Source of the DNA: Haloparvum alkalitolerans
GTDB taxonomy: Archaea > Halobacteriota > Halobacteria > Halobacteriales > Haloferacaceae
DNA length: 64,000 nt
Assembly (NCBI RefSeq): GCF_050122995.1
Contig: NZ_JBNLIA010000001.1
Span: 324,240-388,239, forward strand
Reading direction: 5' to 3'
Shown: piece by piece, positions 6,690 through 16,449 of the stretch
Position numbering within the stretch: the stretch's first letter is position 1
Layout: every line of letters begins with the position of its first letter
The notes under the pieces: model-generated
The model's database searches: none
What the model was told of the DNA's origin: nothing
What the model saw: only the letters and a program-made list of their open reading frames with translations
Position numbers and translations under genes: made by a program

Positions 6690-9514
6690 GCGACGACACC
6701 GGCGCCGAGACGGACAGCACCGACCGACGCGACGGCGGCCGTCGCGACGAGGACCGCGGGGCGGCCGGCCGCCCACGGACGGACGGGGGAGCGCCCCCCG
6801 ACGCCGGGCGAGACGGGCCGGACGGACCGGACGGACCGGACGAGGGCGATCCCGAAGGTCCCGACGTCGACCCCGACGAGGCGGCGCTCTCCTCGGAGGA
6901 GACCGAGGAGCTGCTGGAGGAGATCGAACGCAAGCGGTCGCTGTCGACAGTGGCGGCGCTCGTGGTGGCGGTGCTGGGGATCGCCTTCTCGGCGTTCCAG
7001 GTGCTGATCGCCGCGTTCAGCTTCACCGCTCGAATCACGCTGCCCGTGGTCGGCGAGGTGGAGCTGTTCGCGCTCCAGTCGCTGCAGGCGAACACGGTCC
7101 ACGTCGCCTTCGCGCTCGTGCTCGCGTTCCTGCTGTTCCCGACGAGTCGGGGTGACGGGGCGGTCGCCCGCCGCCTCGGCGCGCTCGCGGACGCGGTCGC
7201 GGCTCGGACCGGCGAGACGGGCGCGGCCGCGGTCGAGCGCGTGCGGGGCGCGGCGCGCTGGTTCGCCGTCGACGCCGACGGCGACCGCGTGACGCCCGCG
7301 GACGTGACGATGATCGGACTGGTGCTCCTGACGCCGCTGTACGTCGTCGGCGAGTTCCAGGAGATCGCCGACGTCATCCGGCGCTTCGGGCTCCGCCGGG
7401 CGCGCCCGGTCCAGGAGGTGTACCCGTTCTTGGAGGCGCCGGTCTCGCTCCTGAGCGCGGTCGGCGTGCCGCTCGGGGAGATCCCCTACGCGATGCTGGT
7501 CGCGGCGATCGGCGTCCTGCTCGTGCTGGAGGCGACGCGGCGCGCGCTCGGGACGTTCCTCGCGTCGCTGGTGGCGGCGTTCATCGTCTACGCGATGTTC
7601 GGCCACTACATCCCGCGCGGGCTCCCGCTCGTGGGGATCTTCGCCATCCCGGAGCTGGCGCTGTCGAGCATCCTGCGGGACCTCTGGTTCACCGACCAGG
7701 GCGTGTTCGGCATCCCCGTCTCCGTCTCCGTGCGGTTCATCTACATCTTCATCCTCTTCGGGGCGTTCCTGGAGACCTCCGGCGCGGGCAAGTGGTTCAT
7801 CGACTTCGCGTACGCGCTGACGGGCGCGCGCCGCGGCGGCCCCGCGAAGGCCTCCGTCGTCGCCTCCGGCTTCATGGGGATGCTCTCCGGCTCCTCCATC
7901 GCCAACACGGTGACGACCGGCGCGTTCACCATCCCGCTGATGAAACGCTCCGGCTACTCGCCGGAGTTCGCGGGCGGGGTGGAGTCGTCGGCCTCCTCCG
8001 GCGGCCAGATCCTGCCGCCGGTGATGGGCGCGGCCGCGTTCCTCATCGTCGAGTACACCGGGACGCCGTACAACGACGTGATCGTCGCCGCGGCGGTGCC
8101 CGCCATCGCCTTCTTCTTCGGGATGTGGATCATGGTCCACCTCGAGGCCGCGCGCCACGACATCGGCGGGCTGGCGCGCGAGGACCTCCCGCGGGTCCGG
8201 TCGCTGATCGCCCGCGGCTGGTTCTACCTCGTCCCCATCGGCCTGCTGCTGTACTTCCTCGTGATCGTCCGGCTCTCGGTGGGCCGGTCCGGCTGGTACA
8301 CGATCCTCGCGATAATCGCGCTGATCACCTTCGTCGCGGCGTACAACCGCCGGAACCGCCCGTGGCTCGTCGGCGGCGTCGCGCTGGCGTTCCTCGCGCA
8401 GACGGCCGCGTACGCGACCGCGGGCGTGAGCGCCCCGGCGCTGGTCGGCGGCGAGTCGGCCGCCGCGCTCGCCCCCGCCGCCGCGCTGGCGGCCGCCGCG
8501 GGCTCGCTCGGCCCGATAACCATCGTCGTCTCCATGGCGGTCCTCCTGGTCCGGCCCGCGAGCGAGTCGTCGCTTCTGGAACTGGACGAGTCGGTCGACG
8601 ACAACGCCGAGACGGTCGCCGAGGCGGTCGGCCGCCCGGGGCTCGCCGACAACCAGGCGTACCGCATGGGCGCGTTCGTGATCACCTCGATGGAGTCGGG
8701 CGCGCGGACCGCGACCACGGTGGTCGTCGCCGTCGCGGCCGCGGGCGTCATCCCCGGCGTCATCAGCGTCTCGGGGCTCGGCCCGAACCTCACGTCGCTG
8801 ATCACGACGCTGTCGGGCGGGTCGCTGATCCTCCTGTTGATCATCGCCGGCATCTCGGCGCTCATCCTCGGGCTCGGCATGCCGACGACGGTGATGTACA
8901 TCCTGCTGATCGCGACGCTCGGGAGCGCGCTGGAGGGGCTCGGCATCCCGCTGCTCGCGGCGCACCTGTTCGTGCTCTACTTCGGGCTGATGGCCGACGT
9001 GACGCCGCCGGTCGCGGTGGCCGCCTACGCCGCCGCGGGCGTCGCGAAGGCCGACGAGTGGGCGACCGGGAAGATCGCCTTCCTGCTGTCGCTCAACAAG
9101 GTGCTCGTCCCCTTCGCGTTCGTGCTCTCGCCCGGCATCTTGCTCCTGCGCCAGGGCGAGGAGGGGATCCGCGTCATCGGGATCGAGGACGTGCTCGACG
9201 TCGGCTTCTTCGTCCCCGAGGTCGTCATCCCCATCGTCGGCATGTTCGCCGGCGTGTGGGCGCTCAGCGTCACCATCATCGGCTACCTCGACGACGAGGT
9301 TCCGACCGGCGCCCGCGTCGGCTTCGGCGTCGTCTCGGTGCTGCTGATGGCGCCGGCGCTCCTGTTGACGCCCGCCGGCACCCTCGCCGGACTGGCGGGG
9401 ATCGACGTGGCTCTCTACACGGTGACGACGGACGTGGCGACGCGCGCCGTCGGCGCCGCCGGCCTCGTGGCGCTGGTCGCGACGACGCGCGAGTCCGGCC
9501 TGCTCGCGCGATAG
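6680..9514 (+). CDS. TRAP transporter fused 4TM/12TM permease
   Basis: A 944-residue polytopic membrane protein. The first 70 residues are a disordered acidic/glycine-rich cytoplasmic tail. A DctQ-like small-subunit region follows, then a large DctM-like region with the loops GFMGMLSGSSIANTVTTG and SSASSGGQILPPVMGAAAF, which are signature segments of TRAP fused permeases, and GLGMPTTVMYILL in the C-terminal half. Function: sodium- or proton-driven uptake of the solute presented by the TAXI protein at 5231. The long acidic N-tail is unlike bacterial homologues and is probably a halophilic addition. Confidence 0.93.
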   Translation: MGLSDDTGAETDSTDRRDGGRRDEDRGAAGRPRTDGGAPPDAGRDGPDGPDGPDEGDPEGPDVDPDEAALSSEETEELLEEIERKRSLSTVAALVVAVLGIAFSAFQVLIAAFSFTARITLPVVGEVELFALQSLQANTVHVAFALVLAFLLFPTSRGDGAVARRLGALADAVAARTGETGAAAVERVRGAARWFAVDADGDRVTPADVTMIGLVLLTPLYVVGEFQEIADVIRRFGLRRARPVQEVYPFLEAPVSLLSAVGVPLGEIPYAMLVAAIGVLLVLEATRRALGTFLASLVAAFIVYAMFGHYIPRGLPLVGIFAIPELALSSILRDLWFTDQGVFGIPVSVSVRFIYIFILFGAFLETSGAGKWFIDFAYALTGARRGGPAKASVVASGFMGMLSGSSIANTVTTGAFTIPLMKRSGYSPEFAGGVESSASSGGQILPPVMGAAAFLIVEYTGTPYNDVIVAAAVPAIAFFFGMWIMVHLEAARHDIGGLAREDLPRVRSLIARGWFYLVPIGLLLYFLVIVRLSVGRSGWYTILAIIALITFVAAYNRRNRPWLVGGVALAFLAQTAAYATAGVSAPALVGGESAAALAPAAALAAAAGSLGPITIVVSMAVLLVRPASESSLLELDESVDDNAETVAEAVGRPGLADNQAYRMGAFVITSMESGARTATTVVVAVAAAGVIPGVISVSGLGPNLTSLITTLSGGSLILLLIIAGISALILGLGMPTTVMYILLIATLGSALEGLGIPLLAAHLFVLYFGLMADVTPPVAVAAYAAAGVAKADEWATGKIAFLLSLNKVLVPFAFVLSPGILLLRQGEEGIRVIGIEDVLDVGFFVPEVVIPIVGMFAGVWALSVTIIGYLDDEVPTGARVGFGVVSVLLMAPALLLTPAGTLAGLAGIDVALYTVTTDVATRAVGAAGLVALVATTRESGLLAR

Positions 9515-9625
9515 GCGGGGGGACAGTCACTCCCGAAGCGATTCGGCCATCCCCCGCCTTTCACCGACGCTCGAGGTGGTGCTTTTGGACTCCGAGCCCT
9601 GGCGTTGGGATGCCGATGCGCTCGC

Positions 9626-9816
9626 GGTGCCGTGCTGTCGGCGCGCGCGAGAAACGCGCGCGAGGGAGCCTACGGAGACGGCCGCGCCGCGGTGCGGTGC
9701 CGTCCGCGCGGCCGTCTCCGTGGCGAGGGTGGGGAGGGGTGAGGCGGCGGTGCGGTCGCCGTGCTGTGCGGGGCTTTCTGGACGTTGCTGTTCCAAGCAG
9801 CAGGATCGACAGCAGA
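9626..9816 (+). repeat. Intergenic modular hairpin element, copy A
   Basis: This gap between the TRAP permease and the next gene carries one copy of a dispersed element. A CGCGCGCG hairpin (9641-9662) is followed by GAGGGA. A second, perfect 15-bp stem (arms 9673-9687 and 9706-9720, cggagacggccgcgc and its complement) closes a loop containing TGCGGTGC. Next come a GAGGGTGGGGAGG segment and the 3' module GGGGCTTTCTGGACG (9770-9784) with AGGATCGACA (9801-9810). ORFs through this gap on either strand show the element's composition and are not supported as genes. Confidence 0.75.
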
Positions 9817-9919
9817 CGCATCGCCGCGTCAAAACTTGCGCTCGAAGTAGGGGACCGAGAGAACCGCCGACACGTACGGCGGCGAAACGACCAAGAGCCG
9901 TCCCGTCGAGGCTCCGCGC

Positions 9920-10435
9920 ATGTCGCTCGCAGCCGAGACCCGCGAGGCCGCCCGCGCGCGACCGTTCCTGACCGCGGCGCTGCGCGCGGGCGTCGTCAAC
10001 TACACCGCCGCCGCGGAGTGGCTGGTCGCGGACGCCGCCCTGGAGGGCGAACCCGAGGCGGTCGCGACCGCGCTCCGTCGGTTCGCGGAGGACTTACCCG
10101 CGCGCTCGGTCGAGGGACGCCGTGCGAGCGTCTCGATGCACGGCGGCGTGGGGATCGAAGAAGATCCGGACGCGGCCGAGAGCGGGATCGCCCCCGTCCT
10201 GCGCGTGGGCGACGCCGCAGTGGTCGAGGACGGCGACCACACCGCCATCGTCGCGCGCGGCGAGGTGGACGCGGCCGCCCTCGCCGCGGTGCTGGCTCGA
10301 CTCGGGACCGCCGAGGTCCCGGTCGCGGCCGCGAGCGTCGCCGCCGAGGCGCTGACGGTCGTGGTCGGCCGCCGCGACGGCGCGACCGCGGTGCGACTGG
10401 TGGAGGAGGCGCTGGAGCGCGTGCCGAGCGAGTAG
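9920..10435 (+). CDS. Conserved haloarchaeal protein, ACT-like C-terminal region
   Basis: A 171-residue protein. The first 75 residues look like a helical domain (AAALRAGVVNYTAAAEWLV). The remainder alternates beta strands and helices (VSMHGGVGI, APVLRVGDAAVVEDGDHTAIVARGEV, VVVGRRDGATAVRLVEEAL) in a way that recalls a pair of ACT-type regulatory modules. No catalytic motif is visible. It stands alone between repeat copy A and the ABC exporter on the other strand. Function unknown; a small-molecule-sensing role is only a guess from the fold-like pattern. Confidence 0.75.
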   Translation: MSLAAETREAARARPFLTAALRAGVVNYTAAAEWLVADAALEGEPEAVATALRRFAEDLPARSVEGRRASVSMHGGVGIEEDPDAAESGIAPVLRVGDAAVVEDGDHTAIVARGEVDAAALAAVLARLGTAEVPVAAASVAAEALTVVVGRRDGATAVRLVEEALERVPSE

Positions 10436-10468
10436 GGCCACCTCCGTCCTCGACCGAGAGGGGGCGAC

Positions 10469-12439
10469 TCAGTCGTCGTTCCCGTACCCGCGGTCGACGT
10501 GCCGCTCGCGGGCCTTCTCGACGAACTCCTCGGGGAGTCCCTCGATCTCGCCGGCCTGCACGCCCCAGAGTTTGGCGTAGAGGCCGTCCGCGTCGATCAG
10601 GTCCTCGTGCGTGCCGCGCTCGACGACCGCGCCGTCCTCCATCACGAGGATGGTGTCCGCGTCGCGGATCGTCGAGAGGCGGTGCGCGATGGCGAAGGTC
10701 GTGCGCTCCTCGGAGAGGCGGTCCAGCGAGCGCTGGATCAGCATCTCCGTCTCCGTGTCGACCGCGGAGGTCGCCTCGTCGAGCACGAGGATGGCGGGGT
10801 CCTGTAGCACCGTTCGCGCGATGGCGATGCGCTGGCGCTGACCGCCGGAGAGCTTCACGCCGCGCTCGCCGATCCGGGTGTCGTACCCCTCCGGGAGCGC
10901 GTCGATGAAGGCGTGCGCCTCTGCTGCCTTCGCCGCCTCGATCACGCGCTCGCGGAGTTCCTCGCTCTCCACGTCGTGGTCGACGCCCGCGAACCGGCCG
11001 TACCTGATGTTCTCGGCGATGGTGCCGTCGAAGAGGTAGGTGTCCTGCGAGACGTACCCCACCGAGGAGCGGAGGCTCTCCAGCGTCACGTCCCGGATGT
11101 CGTGGCCGTCGACCCTGATCTCGCCCTCCGTCACGTCGTAGAGCCGGAGCAGGAGTTTGAGGAGGGTGGACTTACCCGCGCCGGTGGGGCCGACGAGCGC
11201 GACCGTCTCGCCCGGCTCCGCCTCGAAGGAGACGCCGTCGACCACGTACTCGTCGGCGTCGGCGGGGTCTTCGAGGGGGGTCTCGGTGTAGCCGAAGGAG
11301 ACGTCGTCGTACGCGACGCGCCCCGCGACCTCGCCCAGGTCCACCGCGTCCTCGTCGTCCGCGATGCGGACCGGCACGTCCATCAGCCCGAAGACGCGCT
11401 CGGAGGAGGCCTTCGCGTTCTCGTACTGGTCGACGATGTTCGACACCTCCGCGAGCGGCGCGACGAACTGCTGGGTGAGGAAGACGAACGTGATGAACGT
11501 CCCGACGGTCAGCGTCGACGTGAACGGCCCCGGCGGGCCCGCGGAGAGCCACACCCCGCCGACGACGAACGTCACGGCGAACGCGAGCCCCGCGAGGAAC
11601 TCCATCCCCGGCCGGTAGAGGTAGTTGAGCCGGAGGATCGACATCGTCTGTCGGAAGTAGTCGTAGGAGGCGTTCGCGACGCGGTCGGTCTCGTGGTCCT
11701 CGGTGTTGGAGGTCTTGACCAACTCGACGCCCGAGAGCGCGTTCTCCAGCGCCGTGTTGAGGTCGCCCACGACGGATCGCTGCTCCACGTACCGCGGCTC
11801 GACGGCGCGCATGAACCAGAGCGTGAAAAGCACCATCAGCGGAACGGCGGTCAGCGTCACGAGCGCGAGCTCGTGGTTGTAGTAGAAGAGGACGGCCGCG
11901 ATGCCGAGGATCATCACGCCGAGGCGCGCGGAGTTCTGGAGCGCGTTGTCGAGGAAGACCTCCAGGTTGGAGGCGTCGTTGTTCAGCACGGACATCACCT
12001 CGCCGGTCTGCTTGTCGTCGAAGAAGGTCATGTCCAGCCGCTGCATCTTCTCGAAGGAGTCGGTCCGGACGGCGTGCATCACGCGGTGGGCGAAGTTGTT
12101 CGCTGCGACGCCGTACACCCACGTGAACACCGCGGTCGTCAGGAAGGAGCCGACGATGAGCGCCGCGGAGAACCGGAACTGCGCGGCCGACTCGGTCGGG
12201 AGCCACGCGTCGGGGAGGAGCGGGAGGGTGTAGGCCCCGTCGCCCGCGAAGACCGCGTCGACCGCGACGCCGAGCACGACCGGCGGGACCAGACTCGCCA
12301 CCCGGGCGACGACGTTCGCCACCATTCCGAGCACGAGCCAGTGGAGTTCGTCGGTGCCGTACTCCCGGAAGAGCCGCGAGAGCGGCCGGTCCACCTGGTC
12401 GCGGTAGACGTCGAAGACGTTCTCCTCCTCGGCAGTCAT
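10469..12439 (-). CDS. ABC exporter, fused membrane and ATPase domains
   Basis: A 656-residue half-transporter of the MsbA/LmrA type. Residues about 60-370 hold six membrane helices, and the C-terminal ATPase has Walker A GPTGAGKST, signature LSGGQRQR and Walker B ILVLDEATSAVD followed by an H-loop AHRLST. It would act as a homodimer exporting lipids or hydrophobic compounds; the substrate cannot be told. Start ATG 12439 (MTAEEENVFDVY) is preferred over a much longer in-frame extension, which would run into the promoter region of the divergent acyl-CoA dehydrogenase. Confidence 0.93.
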   Translation of the reverse strand: MTAEEENVFDVYRDQVDRPLSRLFREYGTDELHWLVLGMVANVVARVASLVPPVVLGVAVDAVFAGDGAYTLPLLPDAWLPTESAAQFRFSAALIVGSFLTTAVFTWVYGVAANNFAHRVMHAVRTDSFEKMQRLDMTFFDDKQTGEVMSVLNNDASNLEVFLDNALQNSARLGVMILGIAAVLFYYNHELALVTLTAVPLMVLFTLWFMRAVEPRYVEQRSVVGDLNTALENALSGVELVKTSNTEDHETDRVANASYDYFRQTMSILRLNYLYRPGMEFLAGLAFAVTFVVGGVWLSAGPPGPFTSTLTVGTFITFVFLTQQFVAPLAEVSNIVDQYENAKASSERVFGLMDVPVRIADDEDAVDLGEVAGRVAYDDVSFGYTETPLEDPADADEYVVDGVSFEAEPGETVALVGPTGAGKSTLLKLLLRLYDVTEGEIRVDGHDIRDVTLESLRSSVGYVSQDTYLFDGTIAENIRYGRFAGVDHDVESEELRERVIEAAKAAEAHAFIDALPEGYDTRIGERGVKLSGGQRQRIAIARTVLQDPAILVLDEATSAVDTETEMLIQRSLDRLSEERTTFAIAHRLSTIRDADTILVMEDGAVVERGTHEDLIDADGLYAKLWGVQAGEIEGLPEEFVEKARERHVDRGYGNDD

Positions 12440-12581
12440 TGCCTGTCGGACGACGGGGGAAGGGATGAATCCGGCGACTTCGGCGGCGCACGTGGGGGAT
12501 CGGTGACGGACGGCCGTACGGGCCTCTCGACGGATCGGGAGCGGACTATTAACTCCGCCATCGTTCATCGTCGTTTGCGAA

Positions 12582-12589
12582 TAGCTAAC
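12582..12589 (+). promoter_or_regulatory. TATA box of acyl-CoA dehydrogenase 1
   Basis: TAGCTAAC lies 25-32 bp upstream of ATG 12614, in an AT-richer pocket of the divergent intergenic region (12440-12613). Confidence 0.45.
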
Positions 12590-12613
12590 ACGACTGGCTT
12601 TCGAGTGTCGACC

Positions 12614-13768
12614 ATGGAGTTCGCACTCTCCGACGAGCAGCAGCAACTACGGGACGAGGTGCGGCGGTTCGCGGACAACGAGATCAAGCCCGTCGCGAGC
12701 GAGCACGACGCCGGGGAGTCGTACCCCCACGGGGTGATGGACGCGGCCGCGGAGATGGGGCTGCTCGCGCCGCACGTGCCGGTCGAGTACGGCGGCGTGG
12801 GCTACTCGGCGCTGGAGAACGCCATCATCACTGAGGAGCTGTTCGCGGCCGACCCCGGCGTGGGGCTGTGCGTCTCCAGCGCCGGCTTCGGCGCTGAGGC
12901 GCTGATCGAGTTTGGCACCGACGACCAGAAGGAGCGCGTGCTCCCGGAGGTGACCGCCGGCGACGCGGTGATGGGCTCCGCGATCAGCGAGCCGCAGGCC
13001 GGCTCGGACGTGACCTCGGTGGCGACCCGCGCCGAGAAGGACGGCGACGAGTGGGTGATCAACGGCTCGAAGATGTGGATCACCAACGGGACGGTGGCCG
13101 ACTACTTCGTCGTGGTCTGCGAGACCGACCCCGAGGTCGAGGACCGATACTCGGGCTACTCGCAGATCCTCGTGGAGGCGGATCGGGACGGCCTCACCCG
13201 CGAGAAGATCACCGGCAAGCTCGGCATCCGCGCGAGCGACACCGCGGAGCTCCGGTTCGACGACGTGCGCGTCCCCGAGGAGAACCTGATCGGCCAACGC
13301 GGAATGGGCTTCCTCCAGCTGATGCAGTTCTTCGACGAGACGCGGACCGCGGTCGCCGCACAGGGCGTCGGCATCGCCCGCGGCGCGGCCGAGCGCGCGC
13401 TTGCGTACGCCGAGGAGCGCGAGCAGTTCGGCCGCCCGATCGGCGACTTTCAGGCCATCGAGCACAAGCTCGCGGAGATGCACACGAACACCGAGGCGGC
13501 GCGCTGGCTCACCTACCGCTCCGCGTGGGCGGTCGACGAGTCGCCCGACGACGTGACGATGCTCGCGTCGATGGCCAAGGAGTTCGCCTCCCGGACCGCG
13601 GTCGAGGTCGCGAACGAGGCGGTGCAGGTCCACGGCGGCGCCGGCTTCGTGAACGACCACGACGTCGAGCGCTTCTACCGCGACTCGAAGATCACCCAGA
13701 TCTACGAGGGCACCACCGAGATACAGAAGAACATCATCGCTCGCGAGCTGTTCGATAAAGGGTTCTAG
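12614..13768 (+). CDS. Acyl-CoA dehydrogenase (copy 1)
   Basis: A 384-residue FAD enzyme that oxidises acyl-CoA to trans-2-enoyl-CoA in fatty-acid or branched-chain amino-acid breakdown. Seen: the N-terminal helical domain (MEFALSDEQQQLRDEVRRF), the FAD-binding strand region (MGSAISEPQAGSDV, WVINGSKMWITNG) and the C-terminal IYEGTTEIQKNIIAREL, which holds the usual catalytic-base glutamate. The start is set by the ATG next to this conserved N-terminus. A paralogue lies at 26372. The two share layout but differ enough that substrate preference probably differs. Confidence 0.94.
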   Translation: MEFALSDEQQQLRDEVRRFADNEIKPVASEHDAGESYPHGVMDAAAEMGLLAPHVPVEYGGVGYSALENAIITEELFAADPGVGLCVSSAGFGAEALIEFGTDDQKERVLPEVTAGDAVMGSAISEPQAGSDVTSVATRAEKDGDEWVINGSKMWITNGTVADYFVVVCETDPEVEDRYSGYSQILVEADRDGLTREKITGKLGIRASDTAELRFDDVRVPEENLIGQRGMGFLQLMQFFDETRTAVAAQGVGIARGAAERALAYAEEREQFGRPIGDFQAIEHKLAEMHTNTEAARWLTYRSAWAVDESPDDVTMLASMAKEFASRTAVEVANEAVQVHGGAGFVNDHDVERFYRDSKITQIYEGTTEIQKNIIARELFDKGF

Positions 13769-13783
13769 CTCACGCGCCGAGAG

Positions 13784-13789
13784 GGATTT
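13784..13789. terminator. T-rich stretch between convergent genes
   Basis: The 27-bp gap between the stop of the acyl-CoA dehydrogenase and the stop of mgsA contains a short GATTTTGA stretch that could end transcription of the upstream gene. Weak evidence only. Confidence 0.3.
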
Positions 13790-13795
13790 TGAGAC

Positions 13796-14164
13796 TCACG
13801 CGTCGAGTAGCCCCTCGACCAACAGCGTCGCGGACGCGAGGTTCGTCGCCAGCGGCACGTCCATCACGTCACAGACGCGCAAGAGCGCGGAGATGTCGGG
13901 CTCGTGGGCCTGCGCGGTCAGCGGGTCGCGCAGGAAGACCACGCCGTCGAGTTCGTCGGCCGCGACCATCGCGCCGATCTGGAGGTCGCCGCCGAGCGGC
14001 CCCGACGCCTGTCTGTCGACGTCGAGACCGACCGCCTCCTGTAACCGCTTTCCGGTGGTTCCGGTCGCCACGAGCTCGCACTCGCGGAGCGCGGACTCGT
14101 GGTCAGCGGCGAACTCCAGTAGCGTCGGCTTCTCCTCGTCGTGGGCGATGAGCGCGAGGCGCAT
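13796..14164 (-). CDS. mgsA: Methylglyoxal synthase
   Basis: Converts dihydroxyacetone phosphate to methylglyoxal and phosphate, a bypass relieving triose-phosphate build-up. At 122 residues it has the expected domain: phosphate-binding ATGTTGKRL (33-41), SGPLGGD with the catalytic-type Asp60, FLRDPLTAQAHEPD with His87, and a C-terminal VPLATNLASA. The start ATG 14164 gives the canonical MRLALIAHDE opening. It lies downstream of the aCPSF1 gene on the same strand with a 104-bp gap, so it may have its own promoter. Confidence 0.94.
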   Translation of the reverse strand: MRLALIAHDEEKPTLLEFAADHESALRECELVATGTTGKRLQEAVGLDVDRQASGPLGGDLQIGAMVAADELDGVVFLRDPLTAQAHEPDISALLRVCDVMDVPLATNLASATLLVEGLLDA

Positions 14165-14268
14165 GCGTGAGCGTGTGCGACCGCGAACATAAATGGGGGC
14201 GGCCGCGGGGCGATCGTCGTGACGGCGAGGCGGGCACGGGGATCGAAACGGCGACTCTCGCGGACGGC

Positions 14269-16197
14269 TTACTTGAACCGGAACGTCTCGAGGTTCTTCG
14301 GCGCGAACGTCCGCATGTTGTAGTCGTGGTACAGCGAGGAGGAGAGGTCCTGGACGGAGCTCTCGTCGCCGTGGACGCACAGCACCTTCTCCGGGCGGGG
14401 CTGCATCGTCTTCACGAAGTTCTCCAGCCCCTGCCGGTCGGCGTGACCGGAGAACCCGTCGACCGTCTCGACGTTCATGTTGAGCGTGAGCGTCGAACTC
14501 CGGCCGCCGTCGTTGCCCCAGTCGGAGACCGGGATCTCGTCCCAGCCGTTCTGAATGCGGCGGCCGAGCGTCCCCTGGGCCTGGTAGCCGACGAACGTCA
14601 TCGTCGAGTCGTCCTCGCTCCCGAGGTGGCGGAGCCACGACATGATCGGACCGCCCTCGACCATGCCGGAGGTGGAGAGCACGATGCAGGGGCCGCCGTC
14701 GGCGACCTCCTGTCGCTCCTCCTCGCCGCCGTCGATGTGGTTGAACTGGTCGGCGAGGAACGGGTTCTCGTCCTCGTGGAAGATGCGGTCGCGGAGGTCG
14801 TCGCGGAGGTACTCCGGGTAGGTGGTGTGGATCGCGGTCGCCTCCCAGATCATCCCGTCGAGGTGGACCGGCATCTCGGGGATGTCGCCCTCGCGCATCG
14901 CCTCCTCCAGCACGAGCATCAGCTCCTGGGACCGGCCGACCGCGAACGCCGGGATCAGGACCTTCCCGTCGCGCTCGTAGGTCTCGTTGATGACCTTCTT
15001 CAGCTTGCGCTCGGAGTCTTCCTGGTCGGTCTGGTAGTCGTTGCGGCCGCCGTAGGTCGACTCCAGCACGAGCGTCTCCACGCGCGGGAAGTCGTTGACG
15101 GCGCCGTTGAACAGGCGCGTGTCCTCGTAGTGGATGTCGCCGGAGAAGGCGACGTTGTAGAGGCCGTCACCGATGTGGAAGTGCGTGACCGAGGAGCCGA
15201 GGATGTGGCCCGCGTTGTGGAACGTGAGCTTCACGTCCGGCGCCACGTCCGTCACGTCGCCGTACTCCAGCGGGATGGTGTGTTTGATCGCCTCGCGCAC
15301 CTGCGCGGACTCGTAGGGCGGCGTGCGCCCCTCCTTGGCGGCCACGTCGAGGTAGTCGAGCTGCAGCAGGCCCATCAGGTCCCGCGTGGGCTCCGTCGTG
15401 TAGATCGGGCCGTCGTAGCCGTACTTGAACAGGAGCGGGATCAGCGCGGAGTGGTCGAGGTGGGCGTGGGTGAGCACGACCGCGTCGATGGTGTGCGCGC
15501 CCGCGCCGAGCGCCTCGGGCACCTGGAGGTAGGGGACCTCGCCCTCGGCGCCGGGCTTGTCGCCGCAGTCGATGAGGATGCGCGTCTCGGGCGTCGAGAG
15601 GATGAAGGAGGCGCGGCCGACCTCGCGGCAGCAGCCGAGCGTGGTGATCCGGACCCACTCGTCGTCGGACATCTCCTCGCGGTGGATCTGGCGGCCGACG
15701 CGCTCGAGGAAGTCGCGGCGCTCCTCGCGCTCCTGTTTCAGGAAGTTCCGCACGTTGGAGACGGTGGAGGACTCGATCGGCGGCGTGCGGACGACCTCCG
15801 CGTTCCAGCCGACCTTCTGGGTGATCTCCCGCAGCGTGGAGCCGCGGCGGCCGATCACCATGCCGGGCTTCTCGGCCTCGATCAGCACCTCGCCGGTGTC
15901 CTCGTGGAAGTCGAGGTCGGTGACGCCGGCCTCGTCGGGGACCACCTCCAGCACGCGCTCCTCCGCCTCGCTCGGCGGCGCGAGCGTGTCGGGGTCGGGG
16001 CGGACGGTGATGCGCTTCCGGAGCCTGGAGGCCAGCCGTCGGATGAGGTCGCCGTCGCCGGCGAACTCCTTCGGGTGGCGGGTGTAGACGACGAGTTCCG
16101 GTCCCTCGTACTTGACGTCGGTGACCGTGATGTCGTCGGGGATCTCCTGTTCGATCTCGGATTTCAGTTCGTCGAGTTGCTTGTCGACTTGACTCAT
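14269..16197 (-). CDS. aCPSF1/FttA KH-beta-CASP ribonuclease
   Basis: A 642-residue archaeal cleavage and polyadenylation specificity factor homologue. The N-terminal 140 residues form KH-type RNA-binding domains (VIGRRGSTLREI at about 115). A metallo-beta-lactamase domain follows with the zinc motif HAHLDH (about residue 240), later GHILGSSVTHF, and a beta-CASP region with SGHADRQGLE near the end. Family knowledge: aCPSF1/FttA cleaves nascent RNA at U-rich sites and promotes transcription termination in archaea, and is essential where tested. Single-gene transcription unit. Confidence 0.96.
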   Translation of the reverse strand: MSQVDKQLDELKSEIEQEIPDDITVTDVKYEGPELVVYTRHPKEFAGDGDLIRRLASRLRKRITVRPDPDTLAPPSEAEERVLEVVPDEAGVTDLDFHEDTGEVLIEAEKPGMVIGRRGSTLREITQKVGWNAEVVRTPPIESSTVSNVRNFLKQEREERRDFLERVGRQIHREEMSDDEWVRITTLGCCREVGRASFILSTPETRILIDCGDKPGAEGEVPYLQVPEALGAGAHTIDAVVLTHAHLDHSALIPLLFKYGYDGPIYTTEPTRDLMGLLQLDYLDVAAKEGRTPPYESAQVREAIKHTIPLEYGDVTDVAPDVKLTFHNAGHILGSSVTHFHIGDGLYNVAFSGDIHYEDTRLFNGAVNDFPRVETLVLESTYGGRNDYQTDQEDSERKLKKVINETYERDGKVLIPAFAVGRSQELMLVLEEAMREGDIPEMPVHLDGMIWEATAIHTTYPEYLRDDLRDRIFHEDENPFLADQFNHIDGGEEERQEVADGGPCIVLSTSGMVEGGPIMSWLRHLGSEDDSTMTFVGYQAQGTLGRRIQNGWDEIPVSDWGNDGGRSSTLTLNMNVETVDGFSGHADRQGLENFVKTMQPRPEKVLCVHGDESSVQDLSSSLYHDYNMRTFAPKNLETFRFK

Positions 16198-16399
16198 ATC
16201 TCAAATGGTGCTCGCACGGAGGCGAGAGAGCGGACCCTCCCGGCCGCGGGTCGACCGTCACGTGGCCGCGGGAGAGACCGGCGGCCCCGGGTAGACGGAC
16301 CTGACGCGGACGGGCAAGGCATAGTGGCTAATGTGTCCGTAACTGCGATTGCGGGAAGGGTCAGCGAAAACCCGCTTAGATGGTCGTAATCCCCGGGCG

Positions 16400-16407
16400 T
16401 TATAAAA
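16400..16407 (+). promoter_or_regulatory. TATA box, TTATAAAA
   Basis: One of the best TATA boxes in the window (TTATAAAA), 43-50 bp upstream of ATG 16450. The expected start site near 16428 would leave a roughly 20-nt 5' leader, unlike the leaderless pattern at many neighbouring genes. Confidence 0.65.
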
Positions 16408-16449
16408 GCCTTCGCAAACTGCAAACGCTTCCCGCCCCAGGCTCTCGGT

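Noticed and set aside
9527..9832. Coding gene in the 9515-9919 gap, either strand
   Set aside because: The translation follows the dispersed hairpin element, rich in Arg/Cys/Gly, with no start context. The same frame type arises at other copies.
10913..12613. Large plus-strand extension of the acyl-CoA dehydrogenase frame (951 codons)
   Set aside because: It is opposite the ABC exporter whose motifs are clear. The real start is ATG 12614 with its own TATA box.
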